This document shows positions 33,072 through 42,234 of a stretch of 64,000 bases of DNA, piece after piece. This DNA is from an uncultured Lachnospiraceae bacterium (GTDB taxonomy: Bacteria > Bacillota > Clostridia > Lachnospirales > Lachnospiraceae). The stretch spans positions 1-64,000 of the forward strand of contig CAJTTO010000003.1 in NCBI GenBank assembly GCA_910579275.1, written 5' to 3'. The position numbers and the translations under genes are program-made. The notes beneath the pieces are model-generated. The model had not been told where the DNA came from and ran no database searches. It saw nothing but the letters and a program-made list of their open reading frames with translations. The stretch's first letter is position 1. Each line of letters opens with the position of its first letter.

Positions 33072-33677
33072 TCACAGCTCTATAAAATTTTTCAGTATAT
33101 GTAGTCCGACATCCGAACTTTTTTCCGGATGAAACTGGCAGGCAAATACATTCTCTTTTTCGACAGATGCATGAATATTTACCGCATACTCTGTAGATGC
33201 CACCACAATTTCCGGCTCTTGTGCCTGCAGATAATAGGAATGGACAAAATATACATACGAATGCTCTGCTATCCCTTTAAAAAGCTTTCCGCTATTTGGA
33301 AACCGAATGGAATTCCACCCTATCTGCGGCACCTTTAATCCGCGGTCATCAGGTATTTTAATGATTTTCCCTTTTAAAATTCCGAGTCCTGTTACATCGG
33401 GTGATTCCTCACTTGATTCAAACAAAAGCTGCAATCCAAGACAAATGCCAAGAAACGGCGTTTTTTTTGCAATTACTTCCTTGATTATCGCTTCCAGACC
33501 ATATCCTCGAATCTTTTCCATGGCGTCACCAAACGCCCCCACACCCGGAAGTATTACTTTATCTGCATTTAAAATTGTCTCCCGATCCCGCGTGATTACC
33601 GCTGATTCTCCCAATGAAATCAGTGCCTTTTCCACACTTTTGATGTTTCCGGCATCATAGTCAATAATTGCCACCAT
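33072..33677 (-). CDS. hisH: Imidazole glycerol phosphate synthase glutamine amidotransferase subunit
   Basis: 201 residues, a class I amidotransferase: the nucleophilic Cys is in LGICLGLQLLFE, and the His-Glu pair is in CQFHPEKSSD. It supplies ammonia to HisF. The start at 33677 (MVAIIDYDAGN) matches the family; the frame extends 13 codons upstream without good homology. Confidence 0.93.
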   Translation of the reverse strand: MVAIIDYDAGNIKSVEKALISLGESAVITRDRETILNADKVILPGVGAFGDAMEKIRGYGLEAIIKEVIAKKTPFLGICLGLQLLFESSEESPDVTGLGILKGKIIKIPDDRGLKVPQIGWNSIRFPNSGKLFKGIAEHSYVYFVHSYYLQAQEPEIVVASTEYAVNIHASVEKENVFACQFHPEKSSDVGLHILKNFIEL

Positions 33678-33725
33678 CTTGCATTTCCTGCCTTTCTGTT
33701 GAAAAGGATACCACAAAACGGTATC

Positions 33726-36614
33726 CTAATTCGCTGCTATTATGTCACTCAATGCGATTGAATAAGTCAACGCATCCTCTGTATTGATAAGTTCTCTTGC
33801 CTTTGCCTCGTCAACACTATATTTATCTGCAAGCGTATTTAATATCGTTTCCTTAACCGCGTCAACCTCGTCTGCCACACCATACTTTTCCGCATCTGCA
33901 TTAATATAGTCATAGGTCGCTATTCCCTGAAGAAGTGCGTCAAGCGCTTCCATCTCACGCCCCATTTTTAAGTTAATCTGATAAGAATCGTACCTTCTCT
34001 GAATCTTATAAATTACTTCACTTCTCGCCTTTATCAGGCCTTCGTCTTTGGATTCGTCAAGTTCCATGCCAAACATCGCCTGATAAACAGTCTTATAGTC
34101 TTTGTCATAATATGCGTTTCTAGCTTTCTGAAGATATCCCTGCGTGGACAAAATATTTGCTGCCAGAATAACTGCCCCGCCTACAGACGCACCAAAGGCT
34201 GCTGCTGCTGCAATTTTTTTCGGCGGAATCCGTTTCTTGGGACCTTCTGCCGCACGTTTTGCCGCCAATTTTGCTTCCTTGGCAGCTTTCTTTTCCTTCT
34301 TTTTCTGTGCCGCCGCCTCCTGTTTTGCCTTGTTTGCTGCTGCTTTCTCCTCCGCCTTGGCCTTCTTCTCTTCTTCCTTGGCAAGTTTTTCTTCTTCTTT
34401 TTTCGTCAGTTCTTCTTTCTTTTTCGCCTGTTTTGCCTCTTTTTCAGCCGCAAGTTCCTCCTCTGTCGGCTCCGGCACCAGCTCTTCCGTCAACAGATTA
34501 AAGAACTTTCCTATTTTTCCAGGCTCCTTTGTAACTTCCGCTTCATTCTCCTCTGTATCGCCTTTTTTCTTTTTCTTTACATTTTTCTTGCTCTTTTTCT
34601 TCATGTCATTGTCACCTGATGATTCTTGTGACGAACCTGCCCCGTCCGGATTTAAGATAGATTCCGGGATAACGGGCAGGGGCACTCCGCCGTCATCCTC
34701 ATCATCAACATGCTTGACACCTGCATTGACGGAGGCCGCCTCATCATCCGCCATCTGATTCAGAATATCCATCATATCATCCTGAATAGGCTCATTATTA
34801 TCTGACTTCTTTAACATATCATTGATTTCTGCAAGTTCCGCATCATCATCCAGCATGTTCAATACGTCCTCGAGACTGTCATCCATTCCGGCAGAAAGAT
34901 CCCCACTGCTGTCATCCGATAAAGACAAATCATCCGGCAGCTCCATTGAAACACCTAAATCAGAAGATGAATCCCCAAAATCAAATTCGTCTATATTTAA
35001 TTCTCCAGCCATAGCTGTTTCTGTTTCTGACTGTATGGCTTCTTCCAGACCGTCAATATTCAGGTCACTCTGTAATAATGAATCATCATCTGGTATCTCT
35101 GGCATTTCGAAATCTTCCAGTTTCAAATCATCATCTAATTCTGGCATCCCTATATCCTCCAATGTAACATTTTCATCGGTCTTCGGAATCTCTTGTATCT
35201 CTTCCGTTACTTCCGGCTGCGTTATATCAACTGGCTGCTCCAACTCCGGCAATACGATATCTTCCAGCTGTAGCTCCGGCTCCGGTTCTGTTTGTTCTAA
35301 TTCCGGCAATGTTATATCTTCCAGTTGCAGTTCCGGCTCCGGTTCTGGCTGCTCTAATTCCGGCAATACTATGTCTTCCAGCTGCAGTTCCGACTCCGAC
35401 TCCGTTTGCTCTAATTCCGGCAATGTTATGTCTTCCAGCTGCAGTTCCGGCTCCGGCTGCTCCAACTCCGGCAATATGATGTCTTCCAGCTGTAACTCTG
35501 ATTCCAATTCTGGTTGCTCTAATTCCGGTAACACGATATCTTCCAGTTGCAGTTCCGGCTCTGCTTGTTCTAATTCCGGTAATGTTATGTCTTCCAGCTG
35601 CAGTTCCGGCTCCGGTTCTGGTTGCTCTAACTCCGGCAATACAATGTCCTCCAGCTGCAATTCTGGCTGTTCTATGTATTCTGGCTGCGGCTCCTCCGGT
35701 GTCTCCGATAATTCGGGCATCGCTAAATCATCCGGCAGCAGTTCACTTGTTTCCATCTGTTCTGGTATTGCTGCATCAAACGAAGGAAATTCCACATCTC
35801 CCAAATTCAGCATTTCTATTTCCGACAAATCCAGCTGTGCCGGATCATCCTCGGTTATCGCTATGTCCTCTAATTTCAGTTCGTCTTCTGTCTCTGCAAA
35901 TTCGGTCAAATCTATATTATCCAGCTGCAGTCCAGCAGTCATCTCTATATCTTCCAGCTGTAATTCTCCATCCATCTCAGGCAGCACTGCATCTTCCAGA
36001 TGTAATTCTCCACCCATCTCAGGCAGCACTGCATCTTCCGAATGTAATTCTCCATCCATCTCAGGCAGCACTGCATCTTCCAGATGTAATTCTTCCGTTA
36101 CCTCGGACAGCCCTATATTTTCCGGCGCTTTGTCCATCCCCCACAATTTAGACAGATCTGTATCTGCCAGATTCATTGTTTCTCCCACTTCTGGGTTCTC
36201 TGTCTGTATGCCATCCGTTTCATTGCCAACAAGTTGGGGAATTTCCAAAGAATCCAAATCTCCCTCAATCTTTATATCTAAATCATGCAGTTCCATATCA
36301 GGAATTTCAGATATCTCCGGTATCTCGATTGAGTCAAGATTTATCTCATCTAATAATATTGGTTCTTCCACTGCCGGATCTTCTGCCGTTAACTGCTCCA
36401 TCGCAAAATCTTCCGATATCTGTAGTTCTTCCGGTACCACGCTTTCCTCTGCTATCTCATTTCCCAATGTCAATGAATCCGCAGCTATCCCGAATATCCC
36501 TGCATCTTCATTTTCGATTAAAGCATCAGCAGATACTGATTCTTCTGATTTCGCATGTACCGACTCCGACAAGGAATTTAACAAATCATTTAAATAATGC
36601 TCCTCTGAACTCAT
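33726..36614 (-). CDS. Large acidic repeat protein with one membrane helix
   Basis: 962 residues, not a named family that I recognise. Residues 1 to about 650 are very acidic and low in complexity, with eight tandem repeats of LQLEDI-x-LPELEQ spaced 19-21 residues (DNA 35230-35670) and an earlier weaker set ELHLEDAVLPEM (DNA about 35990-36100). Then comes a Lys/Glu/Ala-rich charged helix region, one membrane helix (about 775-795), and about 170 C-terminal residues that look alpha-helical and TPR-like (QKARNAYYDKDYKTVYQAMFG). The basic stretch before the helix predicts a cytoplasmic N-terminus. ATG at 36614 overlaps the Sir2-like gene by 4 bases and has GGGAGGG. The layout recalls FimV of pseudomonads (acidic cytoplasmic part, one helix, TPR), only by analogy. 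Confidence 0.75.
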   Translation of the reverse strand: MSSEEHYLNDLLNSLSESVHAKSEESVSADALIENEDAGIFGIAADSLTLGNEIAEESVVPEELQISEDFAMEQLTAEDPAVEEPILLDEINLDSIEIPEISEIPDMELHDLDIKIEGDLDSLEIPQLVGNETDGIQTENPEVGETMNLADTDLSKLWGMDKAPENIGLSEVTEELHLEDAVLPEMDGELHSEDAVLPEMGGELHLEDAVLPEMDGELQLEDIEMTAGLQLDNIDLTEFAETEDELKLEDIAITEDDPAQLDLSEIEMLNLGDVEFPSFDAAIPEQMETSELLPDDLAMPELSETPEEPQPEYIEQPELQLEDIVLPELEQPEPEPELQLEDITLPELEQAEPELQLEDIVLPELEQPELESELQLEDIILPELEQPEPELQLEDITLPELEQTESESELQLEDIVLPELEQPEPEPELQLEDITLPELEQTEPEPELQLEDIVLPELEQPVDITQPEVTEEIQEIPKTDENVTLEDIGMPELDDDLKLEDFEMPEIPDDDSLLQSDLNIDGLEEAIQSETETAMAGELNIDEFDFGDSSSDLGVSMELPDDLSLSDDSSGDLSAGMDDSLEDVLNMLDDDAELAEINDMLKKSDNNEPIQDDMMDILNQMADDEAASVNAGVKHVDDEDDGGVPLPVIPESILNPDGAGSSQESSGDNDMKKKSKKNVKKKKKGDTEENEAEVTKEPGKIGKFFNLLTEELVPEPTEEELAAEKEAKQAKKKEELTKKEEEKLAKEEEKKAKAEEKAAANKAKQEAAAQKKKEKKAAKEAKLAAKRAAEGPKKRIPPKKIAAAAAFGASVGGAVILAANILSTQGYLQKARNAYYDKDYKTVYQAMFGMELDESKDEGLIKARSEVIYKIQRRYDSYQINLKMGREMEALDALLQGIATYDYINADAEKYGVADEVDAVKETILNTLADKYSVDEAKARELINTEDALTYSIALSDIIAAN

Positions 36615-37429
36615 GTTAATCCCTCCCTGCATTCCAGTAAAAAGTCAACTGCATTCTCACTTATACTTACTCCTTTTTCCCCCAGCTCCTCTGTCAGCTG
36701 GTAGAGGGAGCCGTTTATCCTGAAAAAGCTGGCTTTCTGATTGTAGAATCCAACCTTTTCAAACGGCCACCTTATAATATTGGGTAAATTCATCTCTACA
36801 CCCAATTCAAGAATACACAATTTTTTATTCAATGTCATCTGAAGCCATTTCGTATATTTGCCCCACTGCACTTGATAACCATCCTCAAGGTAGTTATTCT
36901 CACACAATATATTATTGAAAGCCAATGGCTTCCCACATACAGGGCATGTCGGAATTTCAAGCGAATCCAGCCCTACCCCGTCTAAGATTGCCTGATTCAC
37001 AAGTTCCGAAAATTCTCCTGAAGAATACAGCTCATTGCTGCACTTCGCACTACACTGTAGCATCGTATAATTTCCACATGGCTCAACGACCCTATCCACA
37101 TCAAAAGCCGCTTTCTTGATATTCTCGTCAATACAAGTTGTAATTATAAAATAGTTTTTGTCTTTAATCATGTCATAAAGCACCTTGTATGCCTCAATCA
37201 GCTTTCCATCATTATGTTCTATCAGAAAGCGGTGCTCCAAAAAGGGAACAGTCCATTCCAGTGTTTGATTGATATCCACTTCCTCTAACGCAGACATAAG
37301 CCTTGGAAATTTACCAATATCTCCAAAGCTCTCGTTAAATTCCTCTCCGATACCTACCAGAACCATATCCGCATCTGCAATCTTTTCCAACAATATTTTT
37401 TGCATCTCGATCATTTCTGTCCTGTCCAT
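36611..37429 (-). CDS. Sir2-like protein with altered active site
   Basis: 272 residues that follow the plan of the SIR2/sirtuin fold: an early beta strand and loop DADMVLVGIGEEF in place of the GAGIS loop, FIITTCIDENI where sirtuins have TQNID, VVEPCGNYTMLQC where they have the catalytic His (Cys118 here), and a zinc module with Cys126, Cys130, Cys162 and Cys165. LGVEMNLPNIIRWPFEKV and FFRING near the end also fit the family. The changed NID and His positions argue against normal deacetylase activity; it may bind NAD or ADP-ribose. AGGAG lies 5 bases before the ATG at 37429. It sits between cheV and the acidic repeat protein, both cotranscribed. Confidence 0.7.
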   Translation of the reverse strand: MDRTEMIEMQKILLEKIADADMVLVGIGEEFNESFGDIGKFPRLMSALEEVDINQTLEWTVPFLEHRFLIEHNDGKLIEAYKVLYDMIKDKNYFIITTCIDENIKKAAFDVDRVVEPCGNYTMLQCSAKCSNELYSSGEFSELVNQAILDGVGLDSLEIPTCPVCGKPLAFNNILCENNYLEDGYQVQWGKYTKWLQMTLNKKLCILELGVEMNLPNIIRWPFEKVGFYNQKASFFRINGSLYQLTEELGEKGVSISENAVDFLLECREGLT

Positions 37430-37446
37430 GACGTCTCCTAACTTAT

Positions 37447-37473
37447 GAGAGCCGGGCATTTATCCCGGCTCTA
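37447..37473 (-). other. Stem-loop after cheV
   Basis: GAGCCGGG pairs with CCCGGCTC (8-9 bp, small loop) in the 49-base gap after cheV. No U run follows on the minus strand, so it may be a processing or stability element. Confidence 0.5.
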
Positions 37474-37478
37474 TCTTT

Positions 37479-38375
37479 CTACCTTGCAAGTAATTCGTCA
37501 ATAACCTTTACAAGATTGCCAATTTCAGGTTTTGATAACTGTGCGTCCGCACCCAAATCTTCACCCTTTCTTCTCATTTCTTCATTAACAAGTGATGAGA
37601 AAATAATTACCGGTATATGCTTTGTCGCGTCGTCTGATTTGACAAGCTTCGTTAAGCGGTGTCCATCCATAAGAGGCATTTCAATATCTGTAATAAGCAG
37701 CTTAACATCATGGTTCAGCGTTCCTGCATCTCTGCACTTTACTATGTACTCCCATGCTTCCTCACCGTTCTCCGCCTTAATGACATTATCATATCCGGCT
37801 TTCTTGAGTGAGTCAATGATAAGCTTTCTAAGAAGTGAAGAATCCTCCGCAATCAGGATAGGAACTTCCGTCCCCTCTCTTTCCCCAAGGGCTTCAATCT
37901 CTGTAACTTTCAATCCGGTCTCCGGATTAATGTCCGTAATAATCTTCTCAAAATCAAGTATAATAATCAGCTTTCCGTCAATCTTTATGATACCTGTCGA
38001 GATGCCGTCCTCTGCCGTGGTAACTGTAGCACCCGGCTTGATGATATCAACCCATGAAACCCTGTGAATACCAATTACCGAATCAACATGAAATGCAATA
38101 TCCAGTTTATTAAAGCTTGTGATAATAAATAAACCGCCCGGCTGAGACTGCCCGCGCTGCAGACAGTTGCGCAAATCAATCGCCGTAATCATCGCGTCAC
38201 GCGGCATAAATATACCTTCTACGCTGGGATGCGCATTGGGTACAGGTGTAACAGGTGAGTACGGAATAATCTCTCTAATCTTTGCCACATTAATACCATA
38301 TGAGTTTCCGTCCACCACAAATTCTAATACTTCCAACTCGTTTGTTCCATTTTCCAAGAGAATCTTAGTCTCCAT
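37479..38375 (-). CDS. cheV: Chemotaxis protein CheV (CheW domain plus receiver)
   Basis: 298 residues. Residues 1 to about 160 are a CheW-like coupling domain (VAKIREIIPYSPVTPVPNAHPSVEGIF is split by domain strands), and about 170-298 are a response-regulator receiver with the phospho-acceptor in LLITDIEMPLMDG and the switch Ser/Lys in IFSSLVNEEM and LSKPEIG. CheV couples receptors to CheA and helps adaptation when phosphorylated. It has its own promoter (38480-38509) and heads the Sir2-like/acidic protein genes. Confidence 0.92.
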   Translation of the reverse strand: METKILLENGTNELEVLEFVVDGNSYGINVAKIREIIPYSPVTPVPNAHPSVEGIFMPRDAMITAIDLRNCLQRGQSQPGGLFIITSFNKLDIAFHVDSVIGIHRVSWVDIIKPGATVTTAEDGISTGIIKIDGKLIIILDFEKIITDINPETGLKVTEIEALGEREGTEVPILIAEDSSLLRKLIIDSLKKAGYDNVIKAENGEEAWEYIVKCRDAGTLNHDVKLLITDIEMPLMDGHRLTKLVKSDDATKHIPVIIFSSLVNEEMRRKGEDLGADAQLSKPEIGNLVKVIDELLAR

Positions 38376-38479
38376 ATTAAACCTCCATTCTATCAGACAA
38401 TTGAAAATATTTCATGTTTTTTATTCATATTTTCAATCTCTTTATTATCACTGCTTTGCAGAGTGTTTATCTTTTATTA

Positions 38480-38509
38480 ATTATAACATATGTATAGGAA
38501 TAAATACAA
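38480..38509 (-). promoter_or_regulatory. Promoter upstream of cheV
   Basis: TTGTAT (38509-38504), an 18-base spacer and TATAAT (38485-38480) on the minus strand. The leader holds an 11-bp hairpin ATTGAAAATAT/ATATTTTCAAT (about 38398-38437) shortly before the RBS. Confidence 0.65.
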
Positions 38510-38562
38510 ATATTTTCAGAAAATTTTTATCAATTTCTCCGCTCCTCTTTTAACTGGTAAAA

Positions 38563-39333
38563 TTATTTTAATTTCACAGTACAGCTTTGACCATTTTCTG
38601 AGGATATTTGTAAGGTGAGGTCATGAATTTCCTGCTCTGTCATTTCTCCGATCTCTGCAACAATCACCGTATCGACCGTCTCTCCTGCAGGAACAACATC
38701 CATATAAGACATCAAATCATTTGGAATCATTGTATTCAGCGCCGAGACAGCGCCTATTTCATTTATTTTCATACGAATCTTTAGTCCGTATTCAAAGAAA
38801 CTACAGTTCACATCCTCCTCCGGCGACCCTTCGAGGTCAAAATGAACCACAAGCAGTTTCTTTCCCTGGGCAGCATCCACGCTGAATCCGGTATTTTCCT
38901 GTGGATAAGAATCACATAATTCAAATGACTGGAATCTGATAATCACATCATCTATTCCAAGCTCTGCCGCCAGGTCAATATCCGCAGACGACACAATTTC
39001 TGCTTCTGTCGTTTCTTCCGTCTCAGACGGAGACTCCTCCTGCGGCACATCAGTTCCTGTATTCTCCTGCTCCTCCCCCTGCGTCTGGTCTGTCTCTGTT
39101 TCCACGTTAGTCTCTGTTTCGTCCGTCTCCTGCAAATCTGCCTTCGCCGCTGCCACTTCCTCCTCACTTACAATTTTATAATTATATTTGGGTGAGTATT
39201 TTAAGATGAGCCCTGCCGCATATTCTGCAACCAGTTCAGACTGTTCTGCCGTAAGTTCCGGCATGGAATCCACACAGCCGGTCAGCAGCATTGCCGACAT
39301 GGCAAAAAGCCCCAAAACTTTCCCCTTTTTCAA
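38563..39333 (-). CDS. Hypothetical lipoprotein
   Basis: 256 residues. The signal peptide ends in the lipobox LLTGC (Cys20). A short helical part (ELVAEYAAGLILKYSP) leads to an acidic Glu/Thr-rich linker (about 75-125) and a C-terminal domain (about 125-256) whose beta-strand pattern (FDLEGSPEEDVNCSFFEYGLKIRMKING-like) resembles DUF4352/DUF5067-type extracellular Ig-like domains. It lies 14 bases after the histidine kinase gene, so it may modulate that sensor; this is inference. Confidence 0.7.
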   Translation of the reverse strand: MKKGKVLGLFAMSAMLLTGCVDSMPELTAEQSELVAEYAAGLILKYSPKYNYKIVSEEEVAAAKADLQETDETETNVETETDQTQGEEQENTGTDVPQEESPSETEETTEAEIVSSADIDLAAELGIDDVIIRFQSFELCDSYPQENTGFSVDAAQGKKLLVVHFDLEGSPEEDVNCSFFEYGLKIRMKINEIGAVSALNTMIPNDLMSYMDVVPAGETVDTVIVAEIGEMTEQEIHDLTLQISSENGQSCTVKLK

Positions 39334-39347
39334 ACGAACACCTCCAT

Positions 39348-40826
39348 TTATTTGGTCTCAAGTTCAAACCAGAACTCTACCCCATTGGTATAATTGATAA
39401 CACCGTACTGCTGATTCATGGATTCCATGATTGCCTTTACGATAGATAATCCTACTCCGCTGCCTCCATACTCACGTGTTCTTGCCTTATCTACCTTATA
39501 GAATTTCTCCCAAATATGCGGAAGTGCATCCTCCGGTATCGGTTCGCCTGTATTAAACACGCTCACACGCACCCTGTTAGCATTTTCGTCTTCAATAAGC
39601 CTATATTTAATCTCAATAACTCTGTCACCATTTGCATGGTTCATTGCATTACTGAAAAAATTTCGTACAATTTCCTCTGTCTTGAACTCATCTGCCCACA
39701 CATAAATCGGTTCATGGCAGGCAAGACGAAGTGTAATATCATTTTGATGTATTAAAATATCTGCTGATGCCATAAAATTGCTGACAAGCGCTACAATGTC
39801 AAACCGTTCCATTGTCACAACGTCATTGCCAAACTCAAGCTGGTTCAAATCGAGAAGCTTTTTGACCATTGTGTTCATCTTACCGGCCTCATCCATAATG
39901 ACATCACAGTAAAAATTCCTGTTCTCCACATCATCATCACTGATGCCTTCCTTCAGTCCCTCGGCATAGCCCTGTATCAGCGCTATCGGTGTTTTCAGCT
40001 CATGTGAGACATTCGAAAGAAACTCTTTGCGCATTTCATCTATCTGCTCTTTTTTCTCAATATCGCGCTTCAATTCATTGTTTGCGGTCTTTAGTTCACA
40101 TATTGTCTTTTCCAATGCGCTCGAGAGTTCATTGATATGTTCCCCGAGCAAATCTATCTCATTTTGTCCGCGGCTTTTATATTTCGTCTCAAAATCCAGC
40201 TTTGTCATCTTCTCGGATATTTTTTTCAATTCCATAATTGGCCTTGTGATTCTTGTTGTCACAAACCATATCAGTGCGGCGCTTACTAGTGCGGCCGCTA
40301 GTCCCACATACGCAAGGAACTGATTCGCAATCTTTACGCTATCGCGTATGCTTTCAAGCGGTGACCGTATCAAGAACAAATTGCCGTTGTCAAGAATCCC
40401 CCACATTTCCAGATATTCTGTAGCTGTTGATTTGTCCATTACAGTCGCCAGAGAATAGTTGTTGTTATCATCCAGATAAACGGTATCGCTGGATGGTTTA
40501 AAAAAATTGTCGTACAGTCTGCGCAGGAGTTTGTCTGCATCTCTTGTGCTGGACTTAATAATATTCGACCCCACATCAATTACCAGAAGACCGATATTAT
40601 ACATGTCACATGTTTTGCGCAGTTCAATATCGAATTCCTCCGATGTGATATCCCCGTTTGTCACCACTTCGTTAATTCTTGAATAAGCGTCCTTAATTGC
40701 ATGTCTCTTATTCTGTATATAAAAATTTTCAAGAAAGCTGTTATTGATAATCAGGCAGAGAATGATCGTACCCGCCATAACAGCGCTAAATATAAGGGCA
40801 ATCTCCCGCTTTATAGAATGTTTCAT
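39348..40826 (-). CDS. Sensor histidine kinase (two-component, HAMP-HisKA-HATPase)
   Basis: About 492 residues. Membrane helices lie at about 10-30 and 165-187 and flank an extracytoplasmic sensor region; then a HAMP domain (TRITRPIMELKKISEKM), a HisKA box with the phospho-His in NVSHELKTPIALIQGY, and an ATPase domain with N box (NFFSNAMNHA), EKFYKVDKA and the G box GGSGVGLSIVKAIM. The partner response regulator is encoded 16 bases upstream. The ATG at 40826 matches a KHSIKREI start; the frame is open 9 codons further. Signal unknown. Confidence 0.9.
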   Translation of the reverse strand: MKHSIKREIALIFSAVMAGTIILCLIINNSFLENFYIQNKRHAIKDAYSRINEVVTNGDITSEEFDIELRKTCDMYNIGLLVIDVGSNIIKSSTRDADKLLRRLYDNFFKPSSDTVYLDDNNNYSLATVMDKSTATEYLEMWGILDNGNLFLIRSPLESIRDSVKIANQFLAYVGLAAALVSAALIWFVTTRITRPIMELKKISEKMTKLDFETKYKSRGQNEIDLLGEHINELSSALEKTICELKTANNELKRDIEKKEQIDEMRKEFLSNVSHELKTPIALIQGYAEGLKEGISDDDVENRNFYCDVIMDEAGKMNTMVKKLLDLNQLEFGNDVVTMERFDIVALVSNFMASADILIHQNDITLRLACHEPIYVWADEFKTEEIVRNFFSNAMNHANGDRVIEIKYRLIEDENANRVRVSVFNTGEPIPEDALPHIWEKFYKVDKARTREYGGSGVGLSIVKAIMESMNQQYGVINYTNGVEFWFELETK

Positions 40827-40842
40827 ATCTTTTACCTGCTCT

Positions 40843-41517
40843 TTACACTTCAAGCTTATAGCCCATTCCCCAAACGGTCTTTATCAGTTCTCCTTTTTCC
40901 CCCATCTTGCTTCTGAGTTTTTTCACATGTGTGTCTATCGTTCTGGCATCGCCAAAATAATCATAATTCCATACACTATTTAAGATTTTCTCCCTTGATA
41001 GTGCAATTCCCTTATTTTCCATAAAATATGTCAAAAGTTCAAATTCCTTAAAGCTTAGGTCAACGTTCTTTTCATCTATTGTAACTACGTGCGCTGCCTT
41101 GTCGATGGAAATTCCGCCGTATTCCAGAATATCCGTTTCTGCCGTCTGGCATGTCCTGCGCAATATTGCTTCCACCCGCGCCACCAGTATTTTAGGGCTG
41201 AATGGCTTGGCAATATACTCGTCCACTCCCAGCTGGAATCCCTGAAGCTCATCCCGCTCATCCGTGCGTGCCGTAAGCATAATAATCGGAACCTTAGAAT
41301 AATTTCTCACTTCCCTGCACACCTGCCACCCGTCCATCTTAGGCATCATCACATCAAGAATTATCAGCGCTATATCCTGATTCTCAAAAAAAATGTCAAG
41401 CGCCTCACTTCCGTCACCTGCTTCCAACACCTCATAATTTTGTTTTACAAGGAAATCCTTTACAAGCTTGCGCATTCTGCTCTCGTCATCTACCACAAGT
41501 ATTTTGAGCTTCATCAT
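40843..41517 (-). CDS. OmpR/PhoB family response regulator
   Basis: 224 residues: a receiver domain with the acidic pair DDE near the N-terminus, phospho-Asp in LIILDVMMPKMDGW, Thr in IMLTART and Lys in YIAKPFSP, then a winged-helix DNA-binding domain (SFKEFELLTYFMENKG, GDARTIDTHVKKLRSKMG). It pairs with the downstream kinase. Targets are unknown. Confidence 0.92.
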   Translation of the reverse strand: MMKLKILVVDDESRMRKLVKDFLVKQNYEVLEAGDGSEALDIFFENQDIALIILDVMMPKMDGWQVCREVRNYSKVPIIMLTARTDERDELQGFQLGVDEYIAKPFSPKILVARVEAILRRTCQTAETDILEYGGISIDKAAHVVTIDEKNVDLSFKEFELLTYFMENKGIALSREKILNSVWNYDYFGDARTIDTHVKKLRSKMGEKGELIKTVWGMGYKLEV

Positions 41518-41551
41518 ATCAAAACCATATCCTCATTTTATTTTCGGTTGT

Positions 41552-42124
41552 TTACTCGGCAATCAAAAGCTCCTTTTCCTTTTCCCGAATTACTTTCTCT
41601 CTGTCTGACAGCTGACGTTCCCATTCAACGTAGCGATCCTGAATAGTCCTCTCATAATTTAATACGGTTGGATTGGAGCCTGTCGTCGATATCACGAACA
41701 TTATAAGAACCAGAATCAACAGACCGATATTTATTATTATTGAAGTTTTTCTGCTAAAAAATTCCTGTTTTGGTTTTTCTTTTTTTACTGGCTTTTTACT
41801 TGCCTTTATTCTCTCGACAGTCTGGTTTGCGCTCTCACGCATACTGTACACACCGGACACCGGAATATCTGCAACGGCCTCGTCTTCTGCCGACTCCTCA
41901 ACAAGCACCTGCTGAAGTTTTTTCAGATAATGATACCCAACCGGCGTCTTAAATACTCGGTTGTCAATTGCCTTTTTGTATACCGCGCTTACCATTTCCG
42001 GATTTTGGTAATCCATTTTCTCTTCAATTCGCTCTATGCGCAGCTTTTCATTTCTGGCAAGCACTGCATCATCCTCGGTTCCAAACTGAAATCCGTCCAC
42101 AACCCATCCTGTCTTGTCTGCCAT
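41552..42124 (-). CDS. Hypothetical single-pass membrane protein of the chemotaxis block
   Basis: 190 residues, not recognised. A soluble N-terminal part of about 120 residues (contains GYHYLKKLQQVLVEES, mostly helical), a basic stretch (KKPVKKEKPKQEF), one membrane helix at about 130-150 and a charged C-terminal coiled coil (about 160-190). Basic residues before the helix predict the N-terminus inside. The ATG at 42124 has AGGG 7 bases upstream. It lies between the Hpt gene and the response regulator. Confidence 0.65.
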   Translation of the reverse strand: MADKTGWVVDGFQFGTEDDAVLARNEKLRIERIEEKMDYQNPEMVSAVYKKAIDNRVFKTPVGYHYLKKLQQVLVEESAEDEAVADIPVSGVYSMRESANQTVERIKASKKPVKKEKPKQEFFSRKTSIIINIGLLILVLIMFVISTTGSNPTVLNYERTIQDRYVEWERQLSDREKVIREKEKELLIAE

Positions 42125-42234
42125 TCGCATTCCCTGCCTTTCACTGCTATCTGTCAGTCACTGCCCTGTTCTTCCCACTGTTTATGTGGTTGTCCGAACA
42201 GTAACCTGTCCCCGACAAAAGTAGTGGAATGCAA

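Noticed and set aside
35230..35670. Tandem repeats that could suggest a CRISPR array
   Set aside because: Units are 57-63 bp, contiguous without spacers and stay in frame within one gene; they are protein-coding repeats. No CRISPR array or cas gene was seen anywhere in the window.
34822..36597. Long serine-rich open frame on the plus strand opposite the acidic repeat gene
   Set aside because: It is the mirror image of the GAA/GAG/CTG-rich repeats on the minus strand, has no RBS and is pure low-complexity Ser/Cys/Gly; the minus-strand frame has a proper RBS, overlap with its neighbour and a folded C-terminus.
42186..42230. Possible family A remnant (AACAGTAACCTG and AAAGTAGTGG)
   Set aside because: Only short patches resemble the element and the order of blocks is not preserved, so it cannot be told from chance.
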